From positions 124,001-188,000 of the forward strand of contig NZ_RWIS01000001.1 of the NCBI RefSeq assembly GCF_003944705.1: 64,000 nucleotides of DNA, in the 5' to 3' direction. The stretch comes from Hymenobacter metallilatus (GTDB taxonomy: Bacteria > Bacteroidota > Bacteroidia > Cytophagales > Hymenobacteraceae). The notes beneath the pieces are model-generated. The model searched no databases. It saw nothing but the letters and a program-made list of their open reading frames with translations, and was not told the origin of the DNA. This document shows, piece after piece, positions 33,760-43,532 of the stretch. A program made the translations under genes and the position numbers. The first letter of the stretch is position 1. Every line of letters begins with the position of its first letter.

Positions 33760-36585
33760 ATGCGGCGTTCTTTCCTCGTAGCTTTTTTTCTGACAATCAG
33801 CCACTTACTCTGGGCACAACAGGGTACTCTGGTCGGAAAAGTAACGGATAAAAAAACTGGTGAAGGTGCCATTGGGGCCACCGTGCTGGTAACCGGCACC
33901 ACCCAGGCGGCCCCGGTAGAGCTGGATGGCAGCTACGCCCTCAAGCTAGCCGCCGGCACCTATAATATCACCATTCAATCTATCGGCTACAAGCCGCTCA
34001 CCTTTAGCGGCATTAGCATTCAGGCCGATCAGAAAACCACGCTCAACGGGGCGCTGGAAGAAAACGCTCAGGCCCTGAAGGAGGTAGTAGTAACCGGCCA
34101 GAAGCAAACCGGCACCGAGGTAGCCATGATTCAGGACCTGAAAAAGGCTGAAGTGGTGGTGAGCGGCATGAGCAACGACCAGATTGTGAAAACCCTGGAC
34201 CGGGACGCGGCCGAAGTGGTAAAGCGCATTCCGGGCGTGACGGTGCAGAGCAACAACTTCATTGTAATCCGGGGCTTGGCGGAGCGCTACAACACCGTAA
34301 TGCTCAATGATGCCCTTACGCCCTCGGCGGAAGTTGACACCCGTTCGTTTTCGTTTGACATTCTGCCCAGCTCGGTAATTGACCGGGTATTGATTTTTAA
34401 ATCCGGCTCGCCGGAGCTGCCCGGGGAAATGGGTGGCGGTGTGGTAAAGGTGTACACGAAAAACTCGGTGCTGGAAGATGCGACCAGCCTGAGTGTTTCG
34501 GGCTGGGCCCGCAGCAGCACCACCTTCCAGAACAACTACCAGGTAAGCCCTGGCCGCAGCACGGACTGGCTGGGCTACGATGCCGGCAACCGCCAGCTGC
34601 CCGCAGGCACTCCGGAGCAAGTGAGCACCAGCAACCAGCCCACGTTCCGCAACGAATGGCTGCCCCAGCGCATTACGGCCCGCCCCGATTTGCGCGTGTC
34701 GCTGGGCCTGAGCCGCAAGTTTGAGCTTGGCAAGGTGTATCTGAGCAACGTAACTTCCATTTCGTACTCGAACACTCACGAGCAGAACAACATCACCCGC
34801 AACCGCTACCTGATTGAGCGGGACCCGGCTACCAACCTGCCCGTGCAGCAGTACGCCTACACTGATGAACGCTCCCTGACGGGTACCCGCCTGGGTATCA
34901 TCCATAACTGGCAGGCCCGCCTTAACGACCGGAACCGACTGGAGTTCCGCAACTTCCTGAACCAGTACGGCACCGATGAGGTAACGCACCGCACCGGCCA
35001 GACGCTGGACCAGGGCTTTGACCGGGACGACTACGCGCTGCACTACCAGAGCCGTACCATCTACTCAGGCCAGTTGCAGGGCTCCCACGATTTGGGGGCC
35101 GGTGAGCATACCAACGTAACTTGGGCTGCTGGCTACAACTACGTGTACAAGGATGAGCCCGACTACAGCCGCTACCGGAGCCAGCGTATTACGCCCCAAC
35201 CCGGTGAAACGCCCCGTCCTTTCCTGGTGGTAGTGCCTCCGGATGGTAACCCCTACGATGCCAGCCGCTTCTTCTCCGACCTCAAGGAAAACACTTACAT
35301 GGCCAGCGGGCAGTGGGAGCGGCGCTTTGCCGGCCGCGACACGACCAAGGAAAACGCCTTCAAGCTGCGGGCCGGCTTCTACACGGAGCAAAAGGAACGG
35401 ACTTTCCAGAACCGTTATTTCTCCTACGTAATTGGCAACCCCAGCACGTTTTACCGGGACCAGGCCCGGGCCAACCGCCTGCTGACCCTGCCCATCAACC
35501 AGATTTTTGCGCCTGAAAACCTTGACCCCAGAACTGGTTTTGTACTGGATGAAGGTACCTCACCCAAAGACCGGTACACCGCCGAAAACACGTTGGTAGC
35601 CGGCTATATTGGAGGCGTAGCCCCTTTGTCGGACCGGTTTAGCCTCTCGGGCGGGGTGCGCGTGGAATACAACCGCAAGTACCTGCAGAACGGCGACCCT
35701 CAGGATACGGCTTACCTGGAGCGTCGCGTGATTCCAATGCCCTCGCTGAATGCGACGTTCAACTTCAACCAACGCTCCTTGCTGCGCCTGGGCAGCAGCG
35801 TAACCGTAAACCGGCCCGAGTTCCGAGAAGTGGCTAACTACCCATACTTCGACTATACCAGCAACGCCATCATCACGGGTAATAAGAACCTGAAGACGGC
35901 CACTATCTACAATGCCGATCTGCGCTACGAGTTCTACCCGACCCGCTCCGAAATGCTGTCGGTGGGCGTGTTCTACAAGTATTTCAAGGACGCCATCGAG
36001 CAGACTACCCAGTCGGTTTCGACGGAGCAGATGTACCTGACCTACCAGAACGCCGACCACGCCTACGATGTGGGCCTGGAGCTGGAGGCGCGCAAATCGT
36101 TGCTGGAGCTAACGGAAAACCCAGTATTGCAGCGCTTCTCGCTGGTGCTGAATGCCTCCCTCATCAAGAGCCGGGTGAAGCTGGCCAACAACAACACGAA
36201 CAACAACTTTGCCCTCACGGACCGGGCACTGCAGGGACAGTCGCCCTACGTGGTGAATGCCGGCCTGTTTTATCAGGATGATGAAGGCAAGTGGCAGGTA
36301 TCCGCCCAATACAACGTAGTAGGGCAGCGCATTCAGTTTGTGGGCGACAAGCAGTTCAACTACTCGGTAATTGAAATGCCCCGCAACGTGATTGACTTGG
36401 CCGTAACCAAGGGAATTGGCAAGCACCTGCAGGTGAAGGCCGGCATTCAGGACCTGCTGAACCAAAAAGTGCGGCAGTACTACGACTTCGACCGCAACGG
36501 CAAGATTGGCCGCAACGAGCGGGGCGCATTTGGCGAATACCGCCGTGGCAACTACTCTACCTTGGGCCTGACCTACAACTTCTAG
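33760..36585 (+). CDS. TonB-dependent receptor with CarboxypepD_reg-like domain
   Basis: Outer-membrane active transporter of 941 residues. Signal peptide (RRSFLVAFFLTISHLLWAQ), then a carboxypeptidase-regulatory-like beta domain (TLVGKVTDKKTGEGAIGATV), a TonB box region (LKEVVVTGQKQ), the plug (DRDAAEVVKRIPGVTVQSN, FIVIRGLAERYNTVMLND) and a 22-stranded barrel ending in an aromatic residue (YSTLGLTYNF). No SusD partner follows, so it is not a SusC-type glycan system. The next gene on the same strand (36757) encodes a T9SS-secreted protein and may be a functional partner. The ligand is unknown. Confidence 0.93.
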   Translation: MRRSFLVAFFLTISHLLWAQQGTLVGKVTDKKTGEGAIGATVLVTGTTQAAPVELDGSYALKLAAGTYNITIQSIGYKPLTFSGISIQADQKTTLNGALEENAQALKEVVVTGQKQTGTEVAMIQDLKKAEVVVSGMSNDQIVKTLDRDAAEVVKRIPGVTVQSNNFIVIRGLAERYNTVMLNDALTPSAEVDTRSFSFDILPSSVIDRVLIFKSGSPELPGEMGGGVVKVYTKNSVLEDATSLSVSGWARSSTTFQNNYQVSPGRSTDWLGYDAGNRQLPAGTPEQVSTSNQPTFRNEWLPQRITARPDLRVSLGLSRKFELGKVYLSNVTSISYSNTHEQNNITRNRYLIERDPATNLPVQQYAYTDERSLTGTRLGIIHNWQARLNDRNRLEFRNFLNQYGTDEVTHRTGQTLDQGFDRDDYALHYQSRTIYSGQLQGSHDLGAGEHTNVTWAAGYNYVYKDEPDYSRYRSQRITPQPGETPRPFLVVVPPDGNPYDASRFFSDLKENTYMASGQWERRFAGRDTTKENAFKLRAGFYTEQKERTFQNRYFSYVIGNPSTFYRDQARANRLLTLPINQIFAPENLDPRTGFVLDEGTSPKDRYTAENTLVAGYIGGVAPLSDRFSLSGGVRVEYNRKYLQNGDPQDTAYLERRVIPMPSLNATFNFNQRSLLRLGSSVTVNRPEFREVANYPYFDYTSNAIITGNKNLKTATIYNADLRYEFYPTRSEMLSVGVFYKYFKDAIEQTTQSVSTEQMYLTYQNADHAYDVGLELEARKSLLELTENPVLQRFSLVLNASLIKSRVKLANNNTNNNFALTDRALQGQSPYVVNAGLFYQDDEGKWQVSAQYNVVGQRIQFVGDKQFNYSVIEMPRNVIDLAVTKGIGKHLQVKAGIQDLLNQKVRQYYDFDRNGKIGRNERGAFGEYRRGNYSTLGLTYNF

Positions 36586-36671
36586 CTGCCAACAGTCCCG
36601 TCTGCCCGCCTAATGCTGCTACCGGCTCTACCGGAGTACACAATACGATAACATAGGCGCAACGAAAGCAT

Positions 36672-36697
36672 AACGCCCATCGATACCGGTGGGCGTT
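36672..36697 (+). terminator. Hairpin terminator between receptor and T9SS gene
   Basis: AACGCCCA (36672-36679) pairs with TGGGCGTT (36690-36697), followed by TTG. An off-consensus -7 box (GACCTTTG, 36707-36714) comes 10 bases later, so the two genes may be separately transcribed. Confidence 0.65.
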
Positions 36698-36756
36698 TTG
36701 CTTTAGGACCTTTGCCACACCGAATTATCCTTCCTCTCAATACACCCGCACTACCC

Positions 36757-38406
36757 ATGAAAAAGATTCTACTTCCTGCTTTGCTGGCTTGCGCAGTGGC
36801 TGCGGCGACTCCCGCTTTGCGGGCCCAGGCCCAAACGGTTTGCCCCGCGGCTCCCACGGCAACGGTAGTTTCCGGCAACATTACCCAGAACACTACCTGG
36901 TCCAGCACGAACGTGTACCTGCTGTCGGGCTTTGTGTACGTGAAGGCCGGCGCTACTCTGACCATTCCGGCCGGAACTATCATTAAAGGTGACAAAGCCA
37001 CCAAGGGCTCCCTGATAGTGGAGCAGGGTGGCCGCCTGATTGCCGAGGGCACGGCCAGCCAGCCCATCGTATTCACCTCCAACGAACCAGCCGGCTCCCG
37101 GGCCCGCGGCGACTGGGGGGGCATTATCATCTGTGGCCGGGCACCGGTAAACCTGGCGGGTACGCCGGTAGTAGAAGGCGGTGTAGGCTCCACCTACGGA
37201 GGCACCGATGCCAACGACAACTCGGGTATTCTGAAGTATGTGCGTATTGAGTTTCCTGGCATTGCCTTCCAGCCAAACTCCGAAATCAACGGTCTGACAC
37301 TAGCGGGCGTGGGTGCCGGCACTCAGATTGACTACGTGCAGGTATATGGCTCCGGCGACGACTCGTTTGAGTGGTTTGGGGGCACTGTGAATGCCAAGCA
37401 CCTGGTAGCCGTAGCGGCCACCGACGACGACTTCGATACCGACAACGGCTTTCAGGGCAAGGTGCAGTACGGTCTCATCATTCGGGAGCAAAACACCGCC
37501 GACGTATCAGGCTCTACGGCCTTTGAGTCGGACAACGATGCCGGTGGCTCCGCTAACACGCCCCAGACGGCGCCGGTTTTCTCTAACGTAACGGCTCTGT
37601 TGCGTACGCCCATTGGGGCCGCGGCCAACTTTACCCGCGCCATGCACCTGCGCCGCAACACGTCTATTTCCATCTTCAACACAGTACTCAGCGGCTGGCC
37701 CACCGGCCTGACGCTGGACGGGGCCGCGGCCCAGGCCAATGCCACCAATGGCGGGCTGGTGCTGAAGAACAACGTAATGGCCAACATGACCACCCGCAAC
37801 TTCGAGGCGGCTGGCGTTACGACCTACGACGTGGCCGGCTTCTGGAATGCAGCAGCCAACAGCAACACGCTGTATACCAACGCCTCAGACCTGGGTCTTG
37901 ATGCTGGCAACTTCACCCCGGATGCTGACGTGACGCAGAACTTCACCCCGTTGGCTACCTCGCCGCTGCGCACCGGTGCAGCCTTCACCGATGCCAAGCT
38001 GGCCGACAGCTTCTTTGAGAAGACCGGTACGTTCCGGGGTGCTTTTGGTACTACTAACTGGGTGGCCGGCTGGACCAACTTCAACCCCCAGACCACTTGC
38101 TACAACCGCCCCGGCCAGACGCTGGCCGTGAAGTCGACCTCCGACCAGCTCCAGCGGCTGACCGTTTCGCCGAACCCCTCGGCCGGCGAGGCTCTGCTGA
38201 ACTTTGAGCTGAAGCGCGGCGGTACGGCTTCGGTGCGCGTACTGGACGTAACCGGCCGCACCGTGGCCACTCTGCTGACCAATGGCAAACTGGCCGCTGG
38301 CACGCAGCAGGTAGCCCTGCCCACCACGCTGAAAGCTGGTGTGTACATGGCCCAGGTAACTACCAACGAAACCAGCCAGTCGGTACGCTTCGTGGTGGCA
38401 AAGTAG
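36757..38406 (+). CDS. Secreted beta-helix-like protein with T9SS type A sorting domain
   Basis: Exported protein of 549 residues. Signal peptide (KKILLPALLACAVAAATPALRA), a body with Gly/Asn/Asp-rich beta-strand repeats suggestive of a right-handed beta helix (GNITQNTTWSSTNVYLLSGF, VYGSGDDSFEWFGGTVNAKH, NTSISIFNTVLSGW) and a C-terminal sorting domain from about residue 470 (LTVSPNPSAGEALLNFEL ... LKAGVYMAQVTTNETSQSV). It should leave the cell through SprA and be attached at the surface or released. Its place directly after a TonB-dependent receptor suggests a shared nutrient, which is inference. ATG 36757. No enzyme signature is seen. Confidence 0.87.
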   Translation: MKKILLPALLACAVAAATPALRAQAQTVCPAAPTATVVSGNITQNTTWSSTNVYLLSGFVYVKAGATLTIPAGTIIKGDKATKGSLIVEQGGRLIAEGTASQPIVFTSNEPAGSRARGDWGGIIICGRAPVNLAGTPVVEGGVGSTYGGTDANDNSGILKYVRIEFPGIAFQPNSEINGLTLAGVGAGTQIDYVQVYGSGDDSFEWFGGTVNAKHLVAVAATDDDFDTDNGFQGKVQYGLIIREQNTADVSGSTAFESDNDAGGSANTPQTAPVFSNVTALLRTPIGAAANFTRAMHLRRNTSISIFNTVLSGWPTGLTLDGAAAQANATNGGLVLKNNVMANMTTRNFEAAGVTTYDVAGFWNAAANSNTLYTNASDLGLDAGNFTPDADVTQNFTPLATSPLRTGAAFTDAKLADSFFEKTGTFRGAFGTTNWVAGWTNFNPQTTCYNRPGQTLAVKSTSDQLQRLTVSPNPSAGEALLNFELKRGGTASVRVLDVTGRTVATLLTNGKLAAGTQQVALPTTLKAGVYMAQVTTNETSQSVRFVVAK

Positions 38407-38426
38407 GTAGCCAGGAAATCCGCTCT

Positions 38427-38468
38427 AAAAAGAAGAAGCCCGGGCCTCGTCCCGGGCTTCTTCTTTTT
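38427..38468. terminator. Strong bidirectional terminator
   Basis: A perfect 18-bp stem, A5 GAAGAAGCCCGGG (38427-38444) with its reverse complement (38451-38468), and a 6-base loop. It ends in T5 on both strands and lies between the convergent T9SS gene and the flippase gene. Confidence 0.92.
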
Positions 38469-38473
38469 GCGTG

Positions 38474-39883
38474 CTATCCGTCGGCGCGCCGGGCCTGCCA
38501 GAGCTGGGCGGCCAGCAGCGCCAGTACCACGCCGGCCCCGGTCCAGAGCACGCCGGGTTCCGGGAGCCAGCGCACCAGCACCTCGTGCAGCAGCAGCAAC
38601 CCCAGGCCAACGCCCAGCAGCTGCACCGCCCAGGCCCGTAGCGGCAGCAGCGCGGGCCACGGCTGGTTCAGCAGCCGGGCCGTGTGCCGGAGGTAGTAGC
38701 CCGCCTGCCACCAGGTGCTGACCACGAAAGCCAACGCCACACCGCCCAGCCCCAGCCAGCGGTAGAGCGGGTACATGAGCAGCAGGGCCAGCAGCAAATC
38801 GAGCACGGCCCCGGTAGTGATGATGCGGCCCTGACCCTTGTGCTGCAACAGGGCCGTGAAGTTGTAGGCCCGCAGCGGAATAACCAGGGAGGACAGCAGA
38901 AACAGCGGCACGGCCGCATCGTAACGGTGGGCAAACACGACGCCGAACAGCTCCCGCCGGAACAGCACCAGAAAAAAGAACAGCGGAAACACCAGCCGCC
39001 CCAGCAGCGTGGCCGTTGCTTTCAGGAGCTGTACCCGCTCCGCATCCGATACGTTGGGCTCGTGGAAGTGCAGCAGCAGGGCGCTACCGGCTGCCCCCAG
39101 CAGCAGGGGCAGAAACGGTACGTCGAGGGTGCCATTGAAGTAAAGCGCAAACAGGGCAGCCGGCAGCAGTAAACTTAGGGCCAGCTTATCCACCCACCGG
39201 AACAGAATCTGCACCACTTCGTTCAGGGCCGTGTGCAGCCATAGGTGGCGCAGGCCAACGGGTGGTGGTGTGCCCGTTTGATTCCGCCGGAACTGCTGCC
39301 GGGCCAGCCGGACCAGCAGCAGTAAGCGCAAGCCGTTGCCCAGCAGCAGCAGACCCATCAGCCACGAGCTACCAATGTGGTGCGTGGCCAGCAACCCATG
39401 GCTCAGGGCAAACAGTCCGGCGTACCCGAAACTCACCAGCGCCACCGACCGAAACTGCCGCCCCAGCAGCGCATAGGCTTCCAGCACTGCCACCGGCACG
39501 TTCAGCAGCAGAAACAGCGCCACCTGCCATCCGGCAAACGGTGAGCCGGTATACCGCTGCGTCAGGAGTAGTACCAGCGCGTTCAGCCCAGCCCAGGCAG
39601 CCAACCCCAGCCACTGCTTCCGGTGCAGTTGCTCCGCCAAGCCGTTCACGGCAGCGGCCGGATACGTGAGCAGCACCGTGGGCAGGCCCAGGCAGGCCAC
39701 CACGTGCAGCACCTGCCACTGTACCCAAAAACCCTGGTAACGCCCATACCAGGCCGGGGGCATTGTCCTTGACAGCCACACCAGCGCCAACACGCTGGCC
39801 AGTGTTGGCAGGAACCGAATGAGGAAGATAGAGGCGCTAGTGCCCAGCAGCGTGCTGCGCGTAGGTGCTGCGGGCTTGGGCAT
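38474..39883 (-). CDS. Oligosaccharide flippase-type membrane protein
   Basis: Polytopic inner-membrane protein of 469 residues, MOP/Wzx-like, with about 12-14 hydrophobic segments. The first helix is TSASIFLIRFLPTLASVLAL, followed by SRTMPPAWYGRYQGFW. Function by family: moving lipid-linked sugars outward. The start is ATG 39883, since a shorter form would cut into the first helix. This makes the gene overlap the 3' end of the upstream acyltransferase gene by 47 bases, an unusually long overlap. An acyltransferase that modifies sugars just upstream fits a small polysaccharide cassette. Substrate unknown. Confidence 0.82.
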   Translation of the reverse strand: MPKPAAPTRSTLLGTSASIFLIRFLPTLASVLALVWLSRTMPPAWYGRYQGFWVQWQVLHVVACLGLPTVLLTYPAAAVNGLAEQLHRKQWLGLAAWAGLNALVLLLTQRYTGSPFAGWQVALFLLLNVPVAVLEAYALLGRQFRSVALVSFGYAGLFALSHGLLATHHIGSSWLMGLLLLGNGLRLLLLVRLARQQFRRNQTGTPPPVGLRHLWLHTALNEVVQILFRWVDKLALSLLLPAALFALYFNGTLDVPFLPLLLGAAGSALLLHFHEPNVSDAERVQLLKATATLLGRLVFPLFFFLVLFRRELFGVVFAHRYDAAVPLFLLSSLVIPLRAYNFTALLQHKGQGRIITTGAVLDLLLALLLMYPLYRWLGLGGVALAFVVSTWWQAGYYLRHTARLLNQPWPALLPLRAWAVQLLGVGLGLLLLHEVLVRWLPEPGVLWTGAGVVLALLAAQLWQARRADG

Positions 39884-40370
39884 CACAGGCGGCGGGGTCA
39901 AGGTGACGGATAAGACGGGCGGGGTTGCCGGCCAGCACGCAATAGCCCGCCGGAAAGCTGCGCGTTACCACGGCCCCGGCCCCTACCACGGTAAAGTCGC
40001 CCAGCTCCACGCCCGGCAGCACTACGGCCCCCATACCCAACCAGCAGAAATTCCCAAGGCGCAGCGGGGCGGCCGGCAGCCGTTCGGCATTGGCTACGGC
40101 ATCATGATTAGCCGAAATCAGCCCCACGTGCGGGCCCAGGTTGGTAAAGTCGCCTACTTCCACGCCGTTGTCGGCGTTGATGTACACCCCGGGCGAATCG
40201 CCGGGGAAGGAGCCGCGGCCGGCCCGGAGCCGCTCGGGGCTGCGGATGGTGCTGGTGTGGTGTACCGCCCACCGCACACCTGCGTTCTGGCGCAGAACTT
40301 TTCGAAACAGCGCATCCAGCACATAAAAGCTCCACGGCATCTCCGGCCGCAGCCCCAGCACACGCTTCAT
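39837..40370 (-). CDS. Hexapeptide-repeat acyltransferase
   Basis: Cytoplasmic enzyme of 177 residues in the left-handed beta-helix acetyltransferase family (WbbJ/maltose acetyltransferase-like). Seen: hexapeptide turns in VYINADNGVEVGDFTNLGPH, the usual active-site His region (LISANHDAVANAE), and the tail with stacked turns LGNFCWLGMGAVVLPGVEL, FTVVGAGAVVTRSFPAGY and the closing AGNPARLIRHL. It likely acetylates a sugar in surface polysaccharide. The ATG at 40370 touches heptad repeat site G. The 3' end overlaps the flippase gene by 47 bases. Confidence 0.88.
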   Translation of the reverse strand: MKRVLGLRPEMPWSFYVLDALFRKVLRQNAGVRWAVHHTSTIRSPERLRAGRGSFPGDSPGVYINADNGVEVGDFTNLGPHVGLISANHDAVANAERLPAAPLRLGNFCWLGMGAVVLPGVELGDFTVVGAGAVVTRSFPAGYCVLAGNPARLIRHLDPAACDAQARSTYAQHAAGH

Positions 40371-40535
<165 letters not shown>

Positions 40536-40538
<3 letters not shown>

Positions 40539-41519
40539 ACTAATCGGCACTTTGCGCAGAATGGCCTCAATCATATCCTGGGTGCGGATGCCGTCGGCCT
40601 CGGCTTCGTAGTTGAGCAGGATACGGTGATTGAGCACGTCGGCGGCTACCTCCTTGATGTCTTCGGGCAGCACGTAGTCCCGCTCATCCAGGTAGGCCAC
40701 GGCCTTGGCGGCGCGGTGCAGGGCTATGCTGGCCCGGGGGCTCACCCCAAACTGCACGTACTGCTGAAACTCGGGCAAATCATACTCGGCGGGCTTGCGG
40801 GTGGCAAAGACCAGCTCGATGATGTACTTCTCCAGCGTTTCCGAAATCTGCACCTGGTTTATCTGCTGCCGGATACCGAAGATGTCTTCCTTGGTCAGCA
40901 CCGGGTTTACCTCGCCCACGTAGCTCATGTTGGCCATGCGGCGCATCACTTCCAGCTCATCGGCTTTCTTGAGGTAGTCGACGTGTATCTTCATCATGAA
41001 GCGGTCTACCTGTGCCTCGGGCAGCGGGTAGGTACCCTCCTGCTCCACCGGGTTTTGGGTAGCCAGTACCAGAAACGGCAAATCCAGCGGATACGTGGTT
41101 TCGCCAATGGTTACCTGCTTTTCCTGCATGGCTTCCAGCAGGGCACTCTGCACCTTCGCCGGGGAGCGGTTCACCTCGTCGGCCAGCACCAGATTGGCGA
41201 AGATGGGCCCCTTCTTTACCTCAAATTCTGACTGGTTCTGGTTGTAAATCATGGTGCCCACTAGGTCGGAGGGCAACAGGTCGGGGGTGAACTGTACCCG
41301 CTGGAAGTGCAGGTGCAATACCCTGGATAAAGTACTGATGGTAAGAGTTTTGGCCAGGCCCGGCACGCCTTCCAGCAGAATATGACCACCGGTGAACAGC
41401 CCAATCAGCAGCCGGTTCAGCATGTAGTGCTGGCCTACTACCACCTTGCCCACCTCGGCAAACACCTGCTTGATTTTCTGCGGATAATCGGGAGCCGAAC
41501 CAGACTGTGGAGGCATCAT
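40536..41519 (-). CDS. MoxR family AAA+ ATPase
   Basis: Cytoplasmic AAA+ ATPase of 327 residues, a chaperone-like family that often works with von Willebrand A-domain proteins in metal insertion or complex assembly. Seen: Walker A loop ILLEGVPGLAKTLTI (the family form GxPGxAKT), Walker B with LVLADEVNRSPAKVQSALLE, sensor 1 in FLVLATQNPVEQEGTYPLPE, and the C-terminal lid domain GVSPRASIALHRAAKAVAYL. The usual partner genes (DUF58, VWA proteins) are not adjacent, as the next gene downstream is the acyltransferase. Two start codons in tandem (41519, 41516). The stop codon is made by repeat site G. Confidence 0.94.
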
Positions 41520-41862
41520 ATGGAAGCAAAACAGATAGAACGAGCTTAAAGGTAGAAAAACGGGGCCATTAGCCGGTTGCTGCCCCGCCCCCCCTTTGGC
41601 ATCTGCTGCCGTTGACCGTCCAGCCCTGGCTGGACCATTGATTTATTTTATAATAAAATCTTTATTATTTATGATATAAACTATAAAGATTTTCTATCTT
41701 CAACGCCTTGAGCTGCTGATTCCGTGCGTTGCCGCCCAGTGTGGCCCTTCCTCCCCGCTACTTTTCCAGTAGCCCTGCCTGCTGTTCTGCCCTGTTTCGA
41801 CTCCGGTCTTCGGCTGGTTATGGCTTCCAGCATTTTCTGTACCCTTTATCCCACCTTTTCCT
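41520..41862. other. Divergent non-coding region with AT-rich palindrome
   Basis: Between MoxR (-) and the propeller gene (+). An 8-bp hairpin (GTCCAGCC/GGCTGGAC, about 41617-41634) is followed by a strongly AT-rich patch (41637-41700) with an exact 11-base inverted repeat, AAAATCTTTAT (41655-41665) and ATAAAGATTTT (41683-41693). TATCTTCA just after it may be a -7 box for the + strand gene. No ORF here is convincing. Confidence 0.5.
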
Positions 41863-43521
41863 ATGAAAGCACTTGTCCTGTTTCTATGCCTTTTGAGCAG
41901 TTATGCCGCCCATGCCCAGGCTACCTGGCAATGGGTAAACCAGCTCCACAGTACCACCGGGGCCGTTTCGGCCAAGAGTGTGGCCGCCGATGGTTACGGC
42001 GGCAGCTTCGTTACGGGCTCATTCCAGGGCACCATTCGCTTCAACCAGCTTACACTCACCAGCCGGGGCCAGCGCGACCTGTTTGTGGTGCGCTACGATG
42101 CGGCCGGCCGGGCGCTGTGGGCCGTGCAGGTGGGTCAGAACCCGGCCGTGCAGTCGTTTTACCAGAGCACGGCCGCCGGCGCCGATATTGCCGTGGATGC
42201 GGCCGGCAATGCCTACGTGGTGGGTAATTTTACAGGCACCTTATCCTATGCGGGTGGGGCGCTGCAGAGCTTCAGCGAGGGATTTAACACCGGGCTGGTG
42301 CTCAAGCTCAACGGCCGGGGACAGGTGCAATGGGCCCAGCGCTTCGGCATTACGCAGTTCGGCTGCTACGGCTACGCCATTGCCACCGATGCGGCCGGCA
42401 ACAGTTACATCACGGGGCAGTCGGACTACGGCAATATCCAATTCGGCAACCAGGTGTACGGACCCGGCAGCCGGCGCGTGATGTACGCGGCCTGTTACCG
42501 CCCCACCGGCACCGTGGCCTGGGCGCAGCTGTCTTCCAACTTCTCCACCTACGGGGCCAGCGGCGCCGATGTGGCCCTGGATGGCCGTGGCTCCTGCTAC
42601 GTGGGCGGTTTCTTCAACAACGACATGACGCTGGCCGGCACCTCCGTAACCACCGTGGGGGCCGACTCCTACCTGGCCAGCTTCAATGCCGTATCGGGGG
42701 GCTTGCAGTGGCTGCGGCAGGGCGGCGGCACCGGTACCCCAACCGCCAACAACAGCACCCATCTTAGCACACTGGCCACCGACCGGCTGGGCAACGTATA
42801 CGCGGCCGGTGATTTTTCCGGCACCAGCTCGGTGGGCGGCAAGGTAGTTACCGCCGTGGGTCAGTCGGATATATTTCTGGCGCGCTACACGCCGGCCGGG
42901 GCGGTGCAGTGGGTGAAAACCACCGGCACCAGCGCCCCCGAGTACAGCACCGCCCTGGTAACTGATGCCGCCGGCTACACCACCCTGCTCGGCCGCCGGC
43001 TCACGCCCAGCTACGACTCCCGCCTGCTGCTACACAGCTTTCAGCCCGATGGCAGCGCGTACTACGCCGATGTACTGGGCACCAGCGGCAGCTGCGCCGG
43101 CAACCGCCTGGCCCAGCAGCCCGATGGCCAGCTGTACCTGACCAGCGACGTGAGCGGTAGTGCCTCGTTCGGCTCCACCACGGTGCAGGTTCCCAGCGGT
43201 ACAGATGGGGTAGTGGGCAAATTTCGTATTCAGGTACCGGCCGTGGGCGGAGGCCGGCCGGGGTTTGAGGTGTTCCCGAATCCGGCCCGCGGCCGGCTGG
43301 TGGCCCGCCTCTCCTGGGCCCGGCCCGGTATGCCTTTGGAGGGCCAGGCCCTGCTGAGTACTACCCTGGGCCGGGTTGTAGCCTCCGCGCCCCTGCAGGC
43401 CAACAGCGCTGTGCAGTCACAGGCGGTTTTCGATGCCTCAGCCCTACCTGCCGGCTTGTACGTGGTACAGTTTCGTACCGCCGACGGTATGAGTCACACC
43501 CAGAGCGTGGAAGTAAAATAA
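41863..43521 (+). CDS. Secreted beta-propeller (SBBP-like) protein with T9SS sorting domain
   Basis: Exported protein of 552 residues. Signal peptide (ALVLFLCLLSSYAAHA), then about seven repeats of roughly 60 residues with the pattern DxxGNxYVxGxF ... FxxRYxxxGxxxW, for example AVDAAGNAYVVGNFTGTLSY and TDRLGNVYAAGDFSGTSSV, as in SBBP-type beta propellers. The C-terminal type A sorting domain is clear (FEVFPNPARGRLVARLSW ... LPAGLYVVQFRTADG). It should be exported through SprA and act outside the cell; a binding role is typical, no enzyme motif is seen. It ends 12 bases from the stop of the convergent RND pump gene, with no room for a long terminator. Confidence 0.88.
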   Translation: MKALVLFLCLLSSYAAHAQATWQWVNQLHSTTGAVSAKSVAADGYGGSFVTGSFQGTIRFNQLTLTSRGQRDLFVVRYDAAGRALWAVQVGQNPAVQSFYQSTAAGADIAVDAAGNAYVVGNFTGTLSYAGGALQSFSEGFNTGLVLKLNGRGQVQWAQRFGITQFGCYGYAIATDAAGNSYITGQSDYGNIQFGNQVYGPGSRRVMYAACYRPTGTVAWAQLSSNFSTYGASGADVALDGRGSCYVGGFFNNDMTLAGTSVTTVGADSYLASFNAVSGGLQWLRQGGGTGTPTANNSTHLSTLATDRLGNVYAAGDFSGTSSVGGKVVTAVGQSDIFLARYTPAGAVQWVKTTGTSAPEYSTALVTDAAGYTTLLGRRLTPSYDSRLLLHSFQPDGSAYYADVLGTSGSCAGNRLAQQPDGQLYLTSDVSGSASFGSTTVQVPSGTDGVVGKFRIQVPAVGGGRPGFEVFPNPARGRLVARLSWARPGMPLEGQALLSTTLGRVVASAPLQANSAVQSQAVFDASALPAGLYVVQFRTADGMSHTQSVEVK

Positions 43522-43532
43522 CCAGGCCGATC

